64,000 bases of DNA from Clostridiales bacterium. GTDB taxonomy: Bacteria; Bacillota; Clostridia; Christensenellales; Aristaeellaceae. The stretch lies in assembly GCA_015056205.1 (NCBI GenBank), contig SVGS01000003.1:108889-172888 (forward strand). Reading direction: 5' to 3'. How positions within the stretch are numbered: the stretch's first letter is position 1; each line of letters opens with the position of its first letter. Shown one piece after another: positions 7,839-16,876 of the stretch. Both the position numbers and the translations under genes were made by a program. The notes below the pieces were generated by a model. It saw only the letters and a list, made by a program, of their open reading frames with translations. It was not told the origin of the DNA and did no database searches.

Positions 7839-9623
7839 TTATTTACGGTCCTCGATTTCCCGCTCCAGTTTCTCTGCCAGCTCATCCAGGCTCATGACCG
7901 CGGTCTGATCCGTTGCCCGGTCACGGACGGATACATTGCCCTCCGCGATCTCTTTTTCGCCGATGATCACCATGTAGGGCACCTTGTCCTCCTGGCGGGC
8001 ATAGCGGATCTTGTACCCGATCTTCTCATTCCGCTCGTCCAGCTCGCTGCGGATCCCGCGCGCCATCAGCGCCCGGTTCACCTTCGCGGCATATTCCATG
8101 CTCTTGTCGCTGACCGGCAGCACCTTCACCTGCACGGGGGCCAGCCAGAGCGGGAATACGCCCTTGGTTTCCTCGATCAGGTAGGCCATAAAGCGGTCCA
8201 GAGAGCCCAGAATCGCCCGGTGCAGCACCACGGGGGTCTTCTCCGTGCCGTCCTGGTCAATGTATTTCAGATTGAATTTGGCCGGCAGGCAGAAGTCCAG
8301 CTGGCAGGTACTCAGCGTATACTCGGCGCCGATGGCGGGCTTCACGTTCACATCCAGCTTGGGGCCGTAGAAGGCCGCTTCGCCGATCTCCTCCGTGAAG
8401 TGGATTCCCAGCTCCGTCAGCACCTCCCGCAGAGCGCTTTCCGCCTTCTCCCACATGGCGTCGTCCTGATGGTACTTGACCTTGTCCTCCGGATCCCGCA
8501 GGCTCAGCACGCAGCGGTAGTCGGTGATATTGAAATCCTTATAGACGTCGAAGATCAGGTCCACCACGCTGCTGACCTCGTCCTTGATCTGATCCGGAGT
8601 CACGAACAGATGGGCGTCGTTCTGGCAGAAATGTCTGCCCCGCTCGATTCCCTTCAGGGTTCCACTGGGCTCAAACCGGAAGTCATGGGCGATTTCGCCG
8701 ATCCGGATGGGCAGATCCCGGTAGCTGTGCAGACGGTTCGCATAGATCATCATATGATGAGGGCAGTTCATCGGACGGAGCACGAAGCTTTCCCCTTCGA
8801 CCTCCATCGCCGGGAACATATTTTCCTTGTAGTGTTCCCAGTGACCGCTGGTGCGGTACAGATCCACGGTGCCGACGCAGGGGCTCATCACGTGCTGATA
8901 GCCCAGCATCCGTTCCTTTTCCTTAATATAGTTTTCCAGCTCCTGCCAGATGGTGTATCCCTTGGGCAGGAACATGGGCAGGCCCTTGCCGATCAGATCG
9001 TCTGTCATGAACAGCTGCATTTCGCGGCCGATCCGGCGGTGATCCCTGGCCTTGGCTTCCTCCACCTGGCGCTCGTATTCCTTCAGCTCGTCCTGGGTCC
9101 GGAAAGCGACGCCGTTCAGCCGGGTTAGCATCTTGTTCTTCTGATCGTTTTTCCAGTAGGCGCCGGACAGGGCCGTCAGTTTGAAGGCTTTCAGGGCCTT
9201 GGTATAGGTCAGGTGCGGGCCGACGCACATATCGATATAGTCGCCCTGCTGATAGAAGGTGATCACCGCGTCCTCATCCAGATCGTCGATATGCTCGACC
9301 TTATAGATTTCCCCGCGGTCCTTCATCAGCTGGATCGCTTCCTTCCGGGGCAGCGGATATACCTTGAAGGGCAGGTTCTCCTTCACGATTTTCTGCATTT
9401 CCTGCTCGATGGCCGGCAGATCCTCATCCGTCAGCTTCACGTCGCCCAGATCGATATCGTAGTGGAAGCCCTTCTCCGTTGCCGGGCCGTAGGCGAAATG
9501 CGCGTCCGGATAAAGCCGCTTAACCGCCTGGGCCATGATGTGAGCCGCCGAATGCCGCAGAACCTCCAGTTCCATCTCCTCCGGACATTCCGCTGTGTGA
9601 CCGTCGTTGTAGATGATTTTCAT
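7839..9623 (-). CDS. thrS: Threonyl-tRNA synthetase lacking the N-terminal TGS domain
   Basis: The 594-residue class II synthetase charges tRNA-Thr. The editing domain motif HSAAHIMAQ starts at about residue 24, so the roughly 60-residue TGS domain found at the N-terminus of long ThrRS forms is essentially absent. The catalytic core shows MNCPHHM (zinc cysteine), RFEPSGTLKGIERGR (motif 2 region), QNDAHLF (zinc histidine) and LHRAILGSLDRF (motif 3 region). A C-terminal anticodon-binding domain follows. The gene has its own promoter and a T-box leader, so expression should rise when tRNA-Thr is uncharged. Confidence 0.95.
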   Translation of the reverse strand: MKIIYNDGHTAECPEEMELEVLRHSAAHIMAQAVKRLYPDAHFAYGPATEKGFHYDIDLGDVKLTDEDLPAIEQEMQKIVKENLPFKVYPLPRKEAIQLMKDRGEIYKVEHIDDLDEDAVITFYQQGDYIDMCVGPHLTYTKALKAFKLTALSGAYWKNDQKNKMLTRLNGVAFRTQDELKEYERQVEEAKARDHRRIGREMQLFMTDDLIGKGLPMFLPKGYTIWQELENYIKEKERMLGYQHVMSPCVGTVDLYRTSGHWEHYKENMFPAMEVEGESFVLRPMNCPHHMMIYANRLHSYRDLPIRIGEIAHDFRFEPSGTLKGIERGRHFCQNDAHLFVTPDQIKDEVSSVVDLIFDVYKDFNITDYRCVLSLRDPEDKVKYHQDDAMWEKAESALREVLTELGIHFTEEIGEAAFYGPKLDVNVKPAIGAEYTLSTCQLDFCLPAKFNLKYIDQDGTEKTPVVLHRAILGSLDRFMAYLIEETKGVFPLWLAPVQVKVLPVSDKSMEYAAKVNRALMARGIRSELDERNEKIGYKIRYARQEDKVPYMVIIGEKEIAEGNVSVRDRATDQTAVMSLDELAEKLEREIEDRK

Positions 9624-9654
9624 GGGTACCCTCCTTTTTCTTTCCGGGCGGGAT

Positions 9655-9882
9655 AAGTAAAAAGCATCCGCCCTGACATCGTTCGTGCCGGGACGGATGC
9701 TTTAATCAGCATTCGCGGTTCCACCCTGCTTGTTTTGCAACCACTCATTCATGCCGAAATCGGACGGCCGCCGCTCCCCGTCCGGGAATGGTATCCGTGC
9801 AGCGCCGCCTGCGGGTTTCCACCCTCCCCACTCTCTGTAAGAGCGGACAGCTGCCGGCATGTTTCCCTTCATCCGGAAAGAT
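9655..9882 (-). ncRNA. T-box leader controlling thrS (tRNA-Thr sensing)
   Basis: Read on the minus strand, the leader contains the T-box antiterminator core AGGGTGGAACCGCG (9714-9727). It also contains a Stem I region with an AGAGAGTGG element, and a terminator hairpin AAGCATCCG/CGGATGCTT (9662-9702) followed by a T-run (9663-9659). An ACC triplet at 9792-9790, within GGATACCATTCC, is in a position that fits the specifier codon for threonine, in agreement with the downstream thrS. Uncharged tRNA-Thr should stabilise the antiterminator. The exact ends are inferred from the promoter position and the T-run. Confidence 0.92.
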
Positions 9883-9888
9883 GAACAG

Positions 9889-9917
9889 AGTATAGCATTT
9901 CCGCAGAGGAAAATCAA
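9889..9917 (-). promoter_or_regulatory. Sigma-A-type promoter of the thrS T-box transcript
   Basis: On the minus strand TTGATT (9917-9912) and TATACT (9894-9889) are separated by 17 bases. Transcription would start near 9882, just ahead of the T-box leader. The -35 box lies 15 bp beyond the tpiA stop codon. Confidence 0.8.
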
Positions 9918-9931
9918 CGGGAAAATTTATC

Positions 9932-10693
9932 TCAGTCCTTGTCGTAATTCACAACCAGGCTGAAATCGGGAGCCTTCAGGCTCGCGCCGCCGATCAGGCC
10001 GCCGTCGATTTCGGGCTGCGCCATCAGGCCCTTGACGTTCTTGGGATTCATGCTTCCGCCGTACTGAATGCGGATGGCGTCTCCCGCCTTGGCGCCGTAT
10101 TTCCGGGCAACCGCCTTGCGGATCACGCCGATGGTCTCGTTGGCCTGCTCGTCCGTTGCGGTCAGACCGGTGCCGATCGCCCATACGGGTTCATAGGCGA
10201 TGACCAGATTGCTGGCCTGTTCCTCGGTCAGTCCGTTCAGCGCGATCAGCGTCTGGTATTCAACCAGTGCGTCCGTATATCCGGCTTCCCGCTCTTCCTT
10301 GTTTTCGCCGACGCACAGAATCACCTTCAGGCCGGCTTCCACCGCGGCCAGCACCCGCTTGTTCACGGTCTTGTCGGTTTCACCGAAGTACTGGCGGCGC
10401 TCGCTGTGCCCGATGATCACGTATTCCACGCCGCAGGCTTTCAGCATATCCGCGCTCAGCTCGCCGGTGAAGGCGCCGCTCTTGGCCCAGTGCACGTTCT
10501 CCGCGCCCAGATGAATGTTGCTGCCTTCGGCCGCTTCCTTCACCGCGGCAAAATCCACCGCGGGAACGCAGACAACCACGTCGCAGGCGGCATCCTTCAC
10601 CAGGGGCTTCAGCTCGGTAACCAGCGCTTTGGCTTCATCCGGGGTCTTGTTCATTTTCCAGTTTCCGGCAATAATGGCTTTACGCATAATCAT
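9932..10693 (-). CDS. tpiA: Triosephosphate isomerase
   Basis: The 253-residue TIM-barrel enzyme interconverts dihydroxyacetone phosphate and glyceraldehyde-3-phosphate. The N-terminal substrate motif GNWKMN, the catalytic histidine in IIGHSERR and the catalytic glutamate in AYEPVWAIGTG are all present. Two in-frame ATG codons (10693 and 10687) are possible; AAGG lies 5 bases before the first and 11 before the second. The version beginning MRKAII would match the usual family start. The gene follows pgk by 24 bp, forming a cggR-pgk-tpiA operon. No clear terminator is visible before the thrS promoter. Confidence 0.95.
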   Translation of the reverse strand: MIMRKAIIAGNWKMNKTPDEAKALVTELKPLVKDAACDVVVCVPAVDFAAVKEAAEGSNIHLGAENVHWAKSGAFTGELSADMLKACGVEYVIIGHSERRQYFGETDKTVNKRVLAAVEAGLKVILCVGENKEEREAGYTDALVEYQTLIALNGLTEEQASNLVIAYEPVWAIGTGLTATDEQANETIGVIRKAVARKYGAKAGDAIRIQYGGSMNPKNVKGLMAQPEIDGGLIGGASLKAPDFSLVVNYDKD

Positions 10694-10717
10694 CTGTCCC
10701 TTTCTGTAAATGGAATC

Positions 10718-11920
10718 TTATTTGTCGTCCAGGCACGCAACGCCGGGCAGGGTCTTGCCTTCCAGGAATTCCAGGGAGGCTCCGCCGCCGGTGGAGATAT
10801 GGGTCATCTTCGCGCCCAGGCCCATCTGTTCCACAGCCGCGGCGCTGTCGCCGCCGCCGATGATGGTCACGGCTTCGCTGTCCGCCATGGCCTGCGCCAC
10901 GGACAGGGTGCCCTTTGCCAGCACGGGGTTCTCAAATACGCCCATGGGTCCGTTCCACACAACGGTCCTGGCGGCCTTGACAGCCTCCGCGAACAGTGCG
11001 GCGGTCTTCGGTCCGATATCCACGCCTTCCATATCCGCGGGAATCTTGTCCGCGTCGGTCACCACCGTATCCACGGGGGCGTCGATGGGATCCGGGAACG
11101 CCTTGACGCACACGGTGTCGATCGGGAGCAGCAGCTTGACGCCCTTTTTCTCCGCCTTGGCCATCATCTCGGTGCAGTAATCGATCTTGCTCGCGTCCAG
11201 CAGGCTCTTGCCCACTTCATAGCCCTTCGCCTTCAGGAAGGTGAAAGCCATGCCGCCGCCGATGATCAGGGTATCCACCTTTTCCAGCAGATTGTTGATC
11301 ACGTTCAGCTTGTCCTCGATCTTGGCGCCGCCCAGCACCGCCACGAAGGGACGGTCCGCGTTCTCCAGCGCTTTGCCCATGATGGACAGCTCCTTGCCGA
11401 TCAGATATCCGGCAACGTTGGGGCTGGTATAAGCGGTCACGCCCGCGGTGGAGCAGTGCGCGCGGTGGCAGGAGCCGAAAGCGTCATCCACATACGCGTC
11501 CGCCAGGGAAGCCAGCTCTTTGCTGAACTCCTCGACGTTCTTGGTTTCTTCCTTGCGGAAACGGGTGTTCTGCAGCAGCACGACGTCGCCGTCCTTCATT
11601 GCCGCAACGGCCGCCTTCGCGTTCTCGCCCACAACGTTATCGTCATTGGCAAAGACAACATTCTTTCCCAGCAGTTCGGACAGCCGGACCGCCACCGGAG
11701 CCAGGGAGAATTTCTCTTCCGGACCGTTCTTCGGCTTGCCCAGATGACTGCACAGGATCACCTTGCCGCCGTCCGCGATCAGCTTCTGAATGGTAGGCAG
11801 CGCCGCCACAATACGCTTGTCGTTGGTGATCTTCCCGTCTTTCATGGGAACGTTGAAATCGCAGCGGACAAGAACCCGTTTGCCTTGGACCTGGATGTCG
11901 TCAATCGTCTTCTTTGCCAT
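10718..11920 (-). CDS. pgk: Phosphoglycerate kinase
   Basis: The 400-residue glycolytic enzyme transfers phosphate from 1,3-bisphosphoglycerate to ADP. The N-terminal substrate-binding motif [15 protein letters not shown] and the C-terminal nucleotide motif [12 protein letters not shown] are recognisable, and the length is typical. It lies 66 bp after cggR and 24 bp before tpiA on the same strand. The usual gap gene is missing between cggR and pgk. A good ribosome-binding site (AGGAG) precedes the start codon. Confidence 0.96.
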   Translation of the reverse strand: MAKKTIDDIQVQGKRVLVRCDFNVPMKDGKITNDKRIVAALPTIQKLIADGGKVILCSHLGKPKNGPEEKFSLAPVAVRLSELLGKNVVFANDDNVVGENAKAAVAAMKDGDVVLLQNTRFRKEETKNVEEFSKELASLADAYVDDAFGSCHRAHCSTAGVTAYTSPNVAGYLIGKELSIMGKALENADRPFVAVLGGAKIEDKLNVINNLLEKVDTLIIGGGMAFTFLKAKGYEVGKSLLDASKIDYCTEMMAKAEKKGVKLLLPIDTVCVKAFPDPIDAPVDTVVTDADKIPADMEGVDIGPKTAALFAEAVKAARTVVWNGPMGVFENPVLAKGTLSVAQAMADSEAVTIIGGGDSAAAVEQMGLGAKMTHISTGGGASLEFLEGKTLPGVACLDDK

Positions 11921-11986
11921 GATAAACCACTCCTTTTAATCATTGTAGAATACTCTCTATTGCAAAGCCCCTGCCGGGGCAGGCAA

Positions 11987-13015
11987 TCATGCCTTCAGGA
12001 TGCTCAGCATCCGGGCGGCGGCTCCCTCGTCGGTGGCCAGCATCGCGTGATGGGAGTGCCGGGTGACAGAGATGACCGCTTCCGCCTTGGAGGCCCCCGC
12101 CGCCACCGCGATCATGCGGCAGGTCGGTTTCAGCCGGGCCGGATCCACGCCGAAGCTGGCGGATGCCAGCAGGCAGCGGCCTTCCAGATCGTAATAGGAT
12201 CCGATGCTCTCCCCGGCGGCGTGTTCGCTCATCAGACGGTTCTGAACCTCCCGGCTCAGCTTCTGATTCCGCACGGCTTCCTCCGCGCGGCCGATTCCGT
12301 GCAGAATGACGTCAGCCCGTTCCAGAAGCTCCAGTACCTCGCTGACTTCCGGCACCTTCCGCATCTCCTGCATGGTCTGCGCGTTGATCCGGTCCGGCAG
12401 ATGGATCAGGCGGTAATGCCCTCCCAGTCGGCCGGCGATTTCCTCCGCCAGGGTGTTGGCCTGCAGCTCCACCGAGCGCCCCAGCCCGCCCCGGGCCGGT
12501 ACGACCATCACGTTCAGCGGGCTCTGCGGCTGCAGATTCCGTGCCACGGCCGCGATGCTTCTTCCCCCGGTCACCGCCAGGGTGTTGCCGCTCTGCAGAA
12601 GCATCCGCAGCCTTCCCGCGCAGACGCGGCCCACGTCGTTCAGCACCTGCCCGTCCTCATCCGCGTTGCCGGGAGCAATCATCACCCGGTCGATGCCCAG
12701 AGCCTGGCTCAGCCGCTGTTCCATCTCCGTCAGCCCGCTCATGGCCCGGGAAAACTCTCTGGCCGCCTCCAGCACCTCTCCCGCCCTGGGAGTCAGATTC
12801 ATGCCGGAAGGATCCAACGATACATAGCCCAGCTCCCTGAGCAGCGCGGCCGCGTTGCGTATTTCGCGCTCCGGCAGATTCAGCCGGGCCGCCAGCTGCC
12901 TCCGCCCGACGGGCTGCAGAGCCGAGATCCGTTCCAGAATCAGAGCCCGGCGGGTCATTTCCTCCGTCAGATCGGGAGCCAGCCTGCGCATCATCTGAAT
13001 CAGGTCAGCGTCCAT
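11987..13015 (-). CDS. cggR: CggR-like central glycolytic genes regulator (SorC/DeoR family)
   Basis: The 342-residue protein matches the length and architecture of CggR. It has an N-terminal helix-turn-helix region (about 30-75, containing RRQLAARLNLPEREIRNAA) and a C-terminal sugar-phosphate-binding domain with TGGRSIAAVARNL. In Bacillus, CggR represses gapA-pgk-tpi-pgm-eno and is released by fructose-1,6-bisphosphate. Here pgk and tpiA follow directly and gap is absent. The upstream region holds a promoter and a tandem sequence resembling the Bacillus CggR operator, which supports the name and predicts autoregulation. Confidence 0.88.
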   Translation of the reverse strand: MDADLIQMMRRLAPDLTEEMTRRALILERISALQPVGRRQLAARLNLPEREIRNAAALLRELGYVSLDPSGMNLTPRAGEVLEAAREFSRAMSGLTEMEQRLSQALGIDRVMIAPGNADEDGQVLNDVGRVCAGRLRMLLQSGNTLAVTGGRSIAAVARNLQPQSPLNVMVVPARGGLGRSVELQANTLAEEIAGRLGGHYRLIHLPDRINAQTMQEMRKVPEVSEVLELLERADVILHGIGRAEEAVRNQKLSREVQNRLMSEHAAGESIGSYYDLEGRCLLASASFGVDPARLKPTCRMIAVAAGASKAEAVISVTRHSHHAMLATDEGAAARMLSILKA

Positions 13016-13042
13016 CGGCTCCCTCCTTTCCGGTTCGGGCGG

Positions 13043-13077
13043 GACAAAAACCAGCCCGCGGGTCCATCCATGTCCCG
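13043..13077 (-). promoter_or_regulatory. Predicted CggR operator (two tandem half-sites)
   Basis: Read on the minus strand, CGGGAC (13077-13072), six bases, GGAC (13065-13062), three bases, CGGGCT (13058-13053), six bases and TGTC (13046-13043) reproduce the layout I recall for the Bacillus subtilis CggR operator (tandem CGGGAC-N6-TGTC). The site lies just downstream of the predicted transcription start and ahead of the cggR ribosome-binding site, where bound CggR would block elongation. Confidence 0.7.
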
Positions 13078-13081
13078 GAAA

Positions 13082-13110
13082 ATCTTATCACAAGGGATTC
13101 TTCCCCGCAA
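13082..13110 (-). promoter_or_regulatory. Promoter of the cggR-pgk-tpiA operon
   Basis: On the minus strand TTGCGG (13110-13105) and TAAGAT (13087-13082) are separated by 17 bases. The predicted start near 13075 falls inside the first half-site of the CggR-like operator. The promoter lies directly after the thiI stop codon. Confidence 0.65.
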
Positions 13111-13127
13111 GCCTTTTTTGTTTCTCC

Positions 13128-14273
13128 TCAGACCCGGATCATCTCCGTGCCTTCCAGCGCCCGGCGGATCATTTCCTCTCCGTCCAGCCGGCTTTCTCCC
13201 TCCAGGATCTTTTCCATTTTCGGTTTTGTGGCCGGATGCCGCGGGGTGAACACGGTGCAGCAATCCTCAAAGGGGAGCGAGGATATCTCCAGGGTCCCGA
13301 TCTTCCGGGCCACCTCGATGATCTCGCTCTTGTCGAAGCCGATCAGCGGCCGGAACACCGGCATCTCCGCCACCGCGTCCGTAGTTCCCAGCGCCTGCAT
13401 CGTCTGGCTGGCCACCTGGCCGATGCTTTCCCCGGTGATCAGCGCCTCGCATCCCTCCTGCCGGGCGATCCGCTCGGCGATCCGCATCATATATCGCCGC
13501 ATAATCAGCGTGGTATATTCCTCGGGGCATTTTTCATGGATCGCCATCTGGATCTCCGTGAAGGGCACCACAAATACCTTGATTCCGCAGCAGCTGAAGC
13601 TCAGCTTCCGGGCCAGATCCAGCACCTTTTCCTTTGCCCGGTCGGAGGTATAGGGATAGCTGTGAAAATGCACCGCGTTGATCTGCACGCCCCGCTTGGC
13701 GATCATCCAACCCGCGACGGGACTGTCGATACCGCCGCTGAGCAGCAGCGTGGCGTTCCCGTTGGTTCCCACGGGCATGCCGCCCACAGCGGGGATTTCC
13801 CGAACGTACAGATACGCCTTATCCCGGATCTCGATATTCACGGCGTGCTCCGGCTGATGTACGTCCACCTTCAGGTTCGGGTTGGCCTGCAGAATCCGGT
13901 ATCCGACTTCCTCGTTGATGGCCGGGGAATTCATGAAATAGCGCTTGTCGCTTCGACGGGCCATCACCTTGAAGGTGCCCTTCAGATCCCGGGTCATGGC
14001 GATCGCCTGATCACAGACCGCGTCAAAATCCTCCTTCGGCATTTCCAGCGCCGGGCTCACGCTGTGAACGCCGAATACCTGGGTCACCCGCTGGATGCAG
14101 GTTTCCAGGTCGCTGAAGCCTTTTACAAAAATACGGCCGTCGCTGACCCAGACCTCCGCGCCCAGTCCCCGTACCGCATAACGGATTTTGCGGACCAGCG
14201 CCCGGATAAAATAAGGCCGGTTCAGTCCTTTCAGAAAAATTTCCCCGTATCGGACCAGCAATAAATCCTGCAT
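13128..14273 (-). CDS. thiI: tRNA 4-thiouridine sulfurtransferase ThiI (no rhodanese domain)
   Basis: The 381-residue enzyme adenylates and thiolates U8 of tRNA and can supply sulfur for thiamine synthesis. An N-terminal ferredoxin-like/THUMP region (about 1-165) is followed by a PP-loop ATPase domain with the P-loop SGGIDSPVAGW. The C-terminal rhodanese domain seen in enterobacterial ThiI is absent, as is usual in Bacillota. In those bacteria a dedicated cysteine desulfurase supplies the sulfur. Such a gene lies 17 bp upstream in the same operon, which fits that pairing. Confidence 0.93.
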   Translation of the reverse strand: MQDLLLVRYGEIFLKGLNRPYFIRALVRKIRYAVRGLGAEVWVSDGRIFVKGFSDLETCIQRVTQVFGVHSVSPALEMPKEDFDAVCDQAIAMTRDLKGTFKVMARRSDKRYFMNSPAINEEVGYRILQANPNLKVDVHQPEHAVNIEIRDKAYLYVREIPAVGGMPVGTNGNATLLLSGGIDSPVAGWMIAKRGVQINAVHFHSYPYTSDRAKEKVLDLARKLSFSCCGIKVFVVPFTEIQMAIHEKCPEEYTTLIMRRYMMRIAERIARQEGCEALITGESIGQVASQTMQALGTTDAVAEMPVFRPLIGFDKSEIIEVARKIGTLEISSLPFEDCCTVFTPRHPATKPKMEKILEGESRLDGEEMIRRALEGTEMIRV

Positions 14274-14290
14274 CGTCTGTTTCCTCCGGT

Positions 14291-15442
14291 TCAGCGTCTC
14301 GTGTATTTTTTCAGCATTTCATACTGAGCGCTCAGGCGCTCCGCGGTATATCGGATTTCTTCCTCTGTGGTATCCGGGCTCAGGCTGAAGCGCAGAGAGC
14401 AGTCCGCAACGGAAACCGGCACGCCCATAGCCCGGAGCACGGGGGAAATTTTCTGTTTCCGGCTGGCGCAGGCGCTCCCGGCGGATACCAGGATGCCGTC
14501 TCCCTCCAGCGCGAAGAGCATCGTCTGGCTTCGGACCGGCGGAAAAGCCGCGTTCAGAATATGCGGCGCGCAGGCGTCCTCCCGGTCGGTGGGGCTGTTG
14601 ATCACCGCTCCGGGAATCGCTTCCTTCACCAGCGACTCCAGCAGGTCCCGCAGGCGCCGCATCCGGTCGCAGGCGCCGGGATCCCAGGACCGGACCGCTT
14701 CCCCCAGGGCCAGAATGCCGAAGGTATTTTCCGTTCCGGAGCGAAGATTTTCCTCCTGTCCGCCGCCGAACAGAATCGGCCGGACTTTGCAGTCCCTGCG
14801 CAGAATCAGGGCGCCGGTTCCCTTCAGACCGTGAATCTTGTGTGCCGACAGCGCGTAGCTCTGCAGACCCAGCCGGTTAAACCGCACCGGCATCCGCAGA
14901 AATCCCTGTACGCCGTCCGCGTGAAACCAGGCGTCCGGACAGATCCGGTTTCGCAGGGCGCTGATGGTTTCCAGCGGTTCCGCGGCGCCCGTTTCATTGT
15001 TTACCTGCATGACCGCGATCAGCGCCACGTCCCCGTCCAGCATGTTCTCCAGCGCGCCGCAGTCCGCCGCTCCTCCGGGACCGGCCGGGATTTCCTCCAC
15101 CCGGTGTCCCATGCGCTCCAGCGCTTCCCGGCAGGCGGATACCGCCGGATGCTCCACTGAGGAGATCAGCACACGCCCGGGCTTTCGCCATCCCTGCATG
15201 CAGCCCAGCAATGCCAGATTATCCGCTTCCGTCCCTCCGGAGGTGAAAATAACCTTCTGTCCCTCCGCGCCGGCGGCGTTCAGAACCGCCTCCCGCACCG
15301 AAGCCATTTCCTTCTGGATCTCCAGCGCCGGCTGATATAAAGCGGATGGATTGTACCATCCGCTTTCCATCGCCCGCATCACCCGGGCCCGCACGGCCTC
15401 CGAAGGTCTCGTCGTGGCGCTGTTGTCAAGATAAACCTTCAT
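14291..15442 (-). CDS. Cysteine desulfurase (NifS/IscS family), probable sulfur donor to ThiI
   Basis: The 383-residue PLP enzyme removes sulfur from cysteine as a persulfide. The PLP lysine lies in SAHKIHGLKGTGAL and the persulfide-forming cysteine in SAGSACASRKQ, a short loop before the C-terminal helix domain. It ends 17 bp before thiI and starts 3 bp after the preceding gene, so it is co-transcribed. No iscU-like scaffold gene is nearby, which favours a role in tRNA thiolation rather than general Fe-S assembly. That role is inferred from context. Confidence 0.92.
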   Translation of the reverse strand: MKVYLDNSATTRPSEAVRARVMRAMESGWYNPSALYQPALEIQKEMASVREAVLNAAGAEGQKVIFTSGGTEADNLALLGCMQGWRKPGRVLISSVEHPAVSACREALERMGHRVEEIPAGPGGAADCGALENMLDGDVALIAVMQVNNETGAAEPLETISALRNRICPDAWFHADGVQGFLRMPVRFNRLGLQSYALSAHKIHGLKGTGALILRRDCKVRPILFGGGQEENLRSGTENTFGILALGEAVRSWDPGACDRMRRLRDLLESLVKEAIPGAVINSPTDREDACAPHILNAAFPPVRSQTMLFALEGDGILVSAGSACASRKQKISPVLRAMGVPVSVADCSLRFSLSPDTTEEEIRYTAERLSAQYEMLKKYTRR

Positions 15443-15445
15443 CTT

Positions 15446-15982
15446 TTACTCCTGATACACGCCCCGGGGAATATACTGTTTAATATAATCCACCATTTCC
15501 TCGCTGGGCTCAAAAATAATCATTTTCTTGTCGGTATCCTTGGTGAAGTAGAAGTAATACAGCTCCGCTTCCCGGTTCAGGAACCAGTTCATCCGCTTGA
15601 TCCCGGGCATATTCAGATAGCGCTGGAAGCTGGGAGAAGTAACCTTTCCGAAGCTCTCCACGTTCCGTACATTCAGGCTGCCCAGAGATTTGCGCTTTTT
15701 GTTGTTATAGACTTCCGCGAAATCCAGCGCGCCGTTGGTAAAGGTGTACTCATACTCCGTCAGAAGCCGGTCATGGAAAAAATAGGTATAGGCGGCGACA
15801 CCGCCGGATACCACGATAAATATCAGCGACATCCAGTTGAAATTCGTGGTCAGCGTGCCCAGCATCATGGCGGCGAACAGGGCGCCGGCGATGATAATGA
15901 TCCAGCTGAGATAGTATACGATTTTATTGATCGTATTATTGTGTTTGACAACAACCTCTTCCTTAAAATGATCCATGGCCAT
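15446..15982 (-). CDS. Conserved membrane protein of unknown function
   Basis: The 178-residue protein has a short cytoplasmic-looking N-terminus and two adjacent hydrophobic segments (about 20-45 and 50-70). A soluble tail of about 105 residues follows, rich in aromatic and charged residues (ELYYFYFTKDTDKKMIIFEP). I recognise no catalytic motif. The two-span-plus-PH-like-tail arrangement resembles small uncharacterised clostridial membrane proteins. It sits inside the asp23-to-thiI operon, 18 bp after ispA and 3 bp before the cysteine desulfurase, so it is probably expressed with them. No function is proposed. Confidence 0.75.
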   Translation of the reverse strand: MAMDHFKEEVVVKHNNTINKIVYYLSWIIIIAGALFAAMMLGTLTTNFNWMSLIFIVVSGGVAAYTYFFHDRLLTEYEYTFTNGALDFAEVYNNKKRKSLGSLNVRNVESFGKVTSPSFQRYLNMPGIKRMNWFLNREAELYYFYFTKDTDKKMIIFEPSEEMVDYIKQYIPRGVYQE

Positions 15983-16000
15983 GGCCGCTTCCTCCTTTGA

Positions 16001-16876
16001 TCAATTGTTTCTGTCCAGCAGGCTTTCCGCCAGCTGCCTGTGAATCCGGCTGTCCAGTCCCAGCCGGTCCAGCGCTTCCTTCGCCAGCCGGATCTGGCCC
16101 GCCGCGTCCAGCCGGGTTTCATCGATCCCTCTGAACGCCACCCAGGTCATCTTCTTCTGTTCCGCGTCCAGACCGGTTCGTTTGCCCATTTTTTCCGGAT
16201 CTCCGATCACGTCCAGCAGATCATCCGTCATCTGGAAGGCCATGCCGAAATGATACCCGAAGCATCGTCCGTCTTCAATGGCTTCCGTTCCGGCCCCCGC
16301 CAGGATCAGTCCGGCTTCCACCGCCGCCTCGATCAGATCCGCCGTTTTATGGGAGTGAATATAGGTCAGCGTCTCCTCCGTCGGTTCCTGATCCTCCGAG
16401 GATACGTCGACGGACTGTCCGCCGATCATGCCCGAAACACCGGCATGCCGCAGGATGCAGAACATGGCCCGGGCGCCGAGGGCATCTTTCCGTTCCGCCG
16501 CGCTGCGGGCCATCAGCTCCGCCGCGCAGTTCAGCAGTCCGTCCCCCGCCAGAATGGCTCCGGCTTCTCCGTAGACCATATGACTGGTGGGCCGCCCCCG
16601 GCGCAGATCGTCATTGTCGAGGGCAGGCAGATCGTCGTGAATCAGGCTGTAGGTATGAATCATCTCCAGCGCGCAGGCGAACGGCATGGCTTCCTCCGCG
16701 CTGCCACCGGCCATTTCACAGCTGGCCAGGAGCAGAACAGGCCGAAGTCTTTTCCCGCCCGCTTCCAGGCTGTAGCGCATAGCCTCCTCCAGCTTGTCCG
16801 GCATGGGTCCGAGGGAATGCAGCCGCGGACTCAGATTCCGGTTGACCAGATCCCTGTATTCTTCAAAGCTCTTCAT
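16001..16876 (-). CDS. ispA: Short-chain polyprenyl diphosphate synthase (farnesyl/geranyl type)
   Basis: The 291-residue enzyme condenses isopentenyl diphosphate with allylic diphosphates. The first aspartate-rich motif is in DDLPALDNDDLRRGRPTSH and the second in DDLLDVIGD; the KRLRP substrate motif is also present. Length and operon position (after xseB) are those of bacterial farnesyl diphosphate synthase. The start codon overlaps the xseB stop by 4 bp. Chain length cannot be fixed from the sequence alone. The MEP pathway enzymes IspD and IspF, encoded elsewhere in the window, would supply precursors. Confidence 0.93.
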   Translation of the reverse strand: MKSFEEYRDLVNRNLSPRLHSLGPMPDKLEEAMRYSLEAGGKRLRPVLLLASCEMAGGSAEEAMPFACALEMIHTYSLIHDDLPALDNDDLRRGRPTSHMVYGEAGAILAGDGLLNCAAELMARSAAERKDALGARAMFCILRHAGVSGMIGGQSVDVSSEDQEPTEETLTYIHSHKTADLIEAAVEAGLILAGAGTEAIEDGRCFGYHFGMAFQMTDDLLDVIGDPEKMGKRTGLDAEQKKMTWVAFRGIDETRLDAAGQIRLAKEALDRLGLDSRIHRQLAESLLDRNN

